Origin: Ktedonobacteraceae bacterium
GTDB taxonomy: Bacteria > Chloroflexota > Ktedonobacteria > Ktedonobacterales > Ktedonobacteraceae
DNA: 8,289 nt
Assembly (NCBI GenBank): GCA_014896635.1
Contig: JADBKA010000210.1
Location: 1 to 8,289 of the forward strand
Direction of reading: 5' to 3'
The translations under genes were made by a program, and so were the position numbers. The notes beneath the pieces are model-generated. The model was not told where the DNA came from and made no database searches. It worked only from the letters and a program-made list of their open reading frames with translations. Shown piece by piece: positions 5,867-8,289 of this stretch; within the stretch, counting starts at the first letter, position 1, and each line of letters starts with the position of its first letter.

Positions 5867-7953
5867 GAACGCTCACACCGGCACTCATCGCTGCCGTTAA
5901 CGCGACCACACGCCAACCCTGTATCAGACTCAGTGCCGAGGACCATATCAACCACTTGCAGCAGACGATCAACACTGCCGGCAATACTGACACCTGGCAT
6001 GATGCCTGCGTCGCCAGCGACGGCAGTATTGTTCGCGTGCAGGTACAGGGGGGTGGCAGTATCTTTGCCACCAGTTTCCGCTGGCAGCGCATCACCGATC
6101 CCACCAGCGCTGCTCAGTGGAGCGCCTGGAATACGTTCGCCGGCGGCTCCGGCAACATGTACCTCGATGGGGGTTGTGCAATCAGCAACAACGGTGGTGT
6201 TCTGCACGCCTTCGCACAACAGGGGAGCGGCGGCAATGCCATTTTCGCCTGGACCAGCAGCGATAACGGTCAGACCTGGAGCGCGGTTCCGGCTGTTGTT
6301 CTCTCGCCACCCGGCGGCGCACTGTGCAAAGGCATTGCCAGCGCCGGCAACAATGAGGTGTTCTTTCTCTACGAAGTTTTCGGCGGTGATCAGATCGGCT
6401 GCTCCTTCTATACTGGCAGTAGCTGGAGCGCCCTGCACACCTCGACCCTGCCCACACTACCTTCTATTCCCAACCACTCCGGTCTGGCTGTGGCCTGGAA
6501 CGCTGCCGCCTCTCTCTACACCGTCATCTACTCCGACTTTACTGCACTGCACGCCGTCACCACCAGTGCAGGAGCTACCACCTGGGCGCGCCTGCCCGAT
6601 GTTATCCCGGCTACCAACCAGAACACGCTCCGTCTCTCTCCACGCCTGACCTTTTTCGAGAACCTTTATCATCTCATCTGCATTGAAGCCGACAACGGCA
6701 CTTACACCGGCACCGTCTACCAGTATCCGCGCGTGCGCCAGAGCGCCGATCTGCTGCACTGGTCCAGCGGCTTTATCCTGCACGATTTGCCCTCCTACTA
6801 CGGCGCCTGCTTCCTCAAAACAACGCCTCCCGCCCAGTCGCGCGCCCGCTACATCGCTGCCACACTGTCTACCGTCACGCTCGGCCTCGACTACCAGGCC
6901 AGCGACAGCATACAGTACGCTGATCTCTCAGCGCGCATTCTCTCCTATCGACGGGAAGAACAAGCCGGCAGGCCAGCCCGCCTTACCCTCACGCTCGATA
7001 ACGCGGACCCTGCCCTCACCAGTCTGGTTGCCAGCTATCATCCTACCCTCACCTATGCGCCTATCGGCCTCAACACCACGCTGGTGCTCGATGAAGGCTA
7101 TTTTGCCGGTTCGCCGCCGATCATGCCTGAAACCATTACCACCGCCAGATATCGCGTTACACGTGTTGTCTTCGAGCGCATGCCGGGCAGTAGTCGCCTG
7201 CATGTCGAAGCCGAAGATCTCACACGCCTGCTCGATGCGGTGAACCGCTACCAGGTCACGTATACCAACCAGTCGCTGGCCTGGATGATTACCGAGATCT
7301 GCGCACGCGCCGGCCTGTTCAACATCGTCCTGCCCGCCACATCGCAGATGAGTAACAGCGTCATCACCTTCGTCCTGCATGCCGGTCAGCGCTATCGCCA
7401 GGCTCTCGACGAACTCTGCCACCTGGGCTGGCTCGAATACTTTCTTGACCAGAACGAGACGTTGCAGTTCCGCGAACTCCCCGCTACTGACCCCATCGTC
7501 TGGAGCTATACGCCCGAAATCGAAATGCTCACGCTCGGTAGCGATGCTGAGCGCGCCAACCACGTTATCGTCAGTGGCAGGCCGCCGGCGACGACCGGTA
7601 CACCCCCGTATTCTGGCGCTCTCACCAATGGTGAAGCTTATGATGATGCGCATATGCACATCAGTGGCCTTGAGCGGCTGATCATGGTCAGCGATCCGCG
7701 CCTCACCAGCGCCAGCCAGTGCGCCGCGCGCGCTGCCTTCATCCTCGCTCAGGAGCAGCGCAGCCAGCTCGCCCATAGCGTGACTGTGCCGGTCAATCCG
7801 GCGCTACAACTGCTGGACGTCGTACAACTCAACGACCAGGCAACCCCACGCGGCACCGGTCTCAGCGCCACCGCCCGCATCTATCGGAGTGAAGTAGCAT
7901 ACGATGCAGAAAAAGGCATGTATGAGATGAAGTTATACCTGGAAGGGGTTTAG
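5863..7953 (+). CDS. Tail hub-like protein with N-terminal beta-propeller
   Basis: A 696-residue protein. ATG 5863 follows AGGGG (5850-5854) by 8 bases; the in-frame TTG at 5827 has no such site. The first 30 residues (MRTLTPALIAAVNATTRQP) look like the opening strand of a phage tail hub. Residues about 45-340 look like a five- or six-bladed propeller of the sialidase type. There is a canonical Asp-box SSDNGQTW (132-139), a degenerate SADLLHW (294-300), and related W-ended turns at SAGATTW (235-241) and TGSSWS, each after strands. From about residue 350 it resembles a hub/late-control-like protein: DLSARILSYRREEQ, LTLTLDNADPAL, HVEAEDLTRLLDAVNR, a helix SLAWMITEICARAGLF, and a C-terminal strand run ending MKLYLEGV. 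The propeller probably binds host surface glycan. No catalytic sialidase residues were identified, so I infer binding, not cleavage. Coupled to the preceding gene by ATGA. Confidence 0.72.
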   Translation: MRTLTPALIAAVNATTRQPCIRLSAEDHINHLQQTINTAGNTDTWHDACVASDGSIVRVQVQGGGSIFATSFRWQRITDPTSAAQWSAWNTFAGGSGNMYLDGGCAISNNGGVLHAFAQQGSGGNAIFAWTSSDNGQTWSAVPAVVLSPPGGALCKGIASAGNNEVFFLYEVFGGDQIGCSFYTGSSWSALHTSTLPTLPSIPNHSGLAVAWNAAASLYTVIYSDFTALHAVTTSAGATTWARLPDVIPATNQNTLRLSPRLTFFENLYHLICIEADNGTYTGTVYQYPRVRQSADLLHWSSGFILHDLPSYYGACFLKTTPPAQSRARYIAATLSTVTLGLDYQASDSIQYADLSARILSYRREEQAGRPARLTLTLDNADPALTSLVASYHPTLTYAPIGLNTTLVLDEGYFAGSPPIMPETITTARYRVTRVVFERMPGSSRLHVEAEDLTRLLDAVNRYQVTYTNQSLAWMITEICARAGLFNIVLPATSQMSNSVITFVLHAGQRYRQALDELCHLGWLEYFLDQNETLQFRELPATDPIVWSYTPEIEMLTLGSDAERANHVIVSGRPPATTGTPPYSGALTNGEAYDDAHMHISGLERLIMVSDPRLTSASQCAARAAFILAQEQRSQLAHSVTVPVNPALQLLDVVQLNDQATPRGTGLSATARIYRSEVAYDAEKGMYEMKLYLEGV

Positions 7954-8051
7954 AAATGATGTCCCATCCGGCCCGGCACCGTTGTATACTTTCTCAAGAA
8001 CGTTGAGCAACACATTAATGAATAGAGGAAAGGTGGAAAGTGAGGTGGAAT

Positions 8052-8289
8052 ATGCAACTCAGCGACGTCGAGACGTTGGTCAGGCAGGATCTCTTCGATA
8101 CCGGCGCAACGCGCTGGACAAACAGTGATATCGACCGCGCTATCGACAAAGCCGTTGATCGCTACTCCCTCTATTATCCCAATATTGCGTTTGCCGATAT
8201 ACAGGCACAGCCCTACCAGCGTACCTACCCGTATCCGCAATCGTGGAATCCTGCCTATCCTGTGCTCTGGATTGAGAAGATTCTCTATC
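8052..8289 (+). CDS. Probable head-tail adaptor / connector protein (3' end outside window)
   Basis: Seventy-nine codons are visible, starting MQLSDVETLVRQDLFDTG and continuing with ATRWTNSDIDRAIDKAVDRYS. This helix, a 'RW-T-x-x-(D/E)-(I/L)-D-x-x-(I/L)' turn and a second helix followed by a Tyr/Pro-rich stretch is the usual opening of small phage head-tail adaptor proteins that bind beneath the portal. ATG 8052 is preceded by GAGGTG (8042-8047) with a short 4-base gap. An in-frame GTG at 8040 behind AAAGGTGG (8029-8036) is a possible alternative adding four residues. The 98-base gap before this gene holds no clear promoter or terminator. It is unusual to find an adaptor downstream of tail-tip-like genes. 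Confidence 0.6.
   Translation, partial: MQLSDVETLVRQDLFDTGATRWTNSDIDRAIDKAVDRYSLYYPNIAFADIQAQPYQRTYPYPQSWNPAYPVLWIEKILY

Noticed and set aside
7993..8007. Inverted repeat CTCAA-GAACG-TTGAG in the gap before the adaptor gene, considered as an operator or part of a promoter
   Set aside because: Five base pairs is too short to stand out, and no -10 hexamer lies at a suitable distance from TTGAGC at 8003.

Overview
The window is a stretch of the virion-structure module of a tailed double-stranded DNA phage, most likely a resident prophage. All supported genes lie on the + strand. In order they are: a portal protein (cut at the left edge), a small protein of unknown role, a fused prohead protease / scaffold-like / major capsid protein, two small or medium structural proteins I cannot name, a beta-rich protein with a tail-tip-like N-terminal part, a large tail-hub-like protein carrying a beta-propeller, and the start of a probable head-tail adaptor (cut at the right edge). 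Terminase would be expected to the left and tail-tube, tape-measure and lysis genes to the right, but none of them is in view.

Host: the DNA is moderately GC-rich by eye. The 219-bp repeat element between the portal and the next gene contains a GGGGCGACC-CTTGC-GGTCGCCC hairpin. From memory I associate such hairpins with dispersed repeats in Chloroflexota (Ktedonobacteria and relatives), and the structural proteins also resemble ones I recall from that phylum. Both points are recollection, not a search result. A host-type repeat inside a phage operon suggests long residence in the chromosome.

Region by region: 3-1244 portal; 1205-1241 strong hairpin at the portal 3' end; 1278-1496 composite repeat element; 1520-1903 small protein; 1964-4027 protease-scaffold-capsid fusion, with a well-placed internal ribosome binding site and ATG at 2588; 4084-4782 and 4826-5116 unknown structural proteins; 5120-5166 long RNA hairpin just ahead of the next ribosome binding site; 5183-5866 and 5863-7953 tail-tip-like pair coupled by an ATGA overlap; 8052 to the edge, adaptor.

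How they would work together: the portal nucleates the procapsid, the fusion gene supplies protease, scaffold and shell from one reading frame, and the adaptor and small proteins would close the neck. The paired genes at 5183-7953 would build a receptor-contacting tip or fibre-like structure. The most notable points are the possible dual-start capsid polyprotein, the propeller set inside a hub-like protein, the placement of hub-like genes before the adaptor, and the repeat element within the operon.
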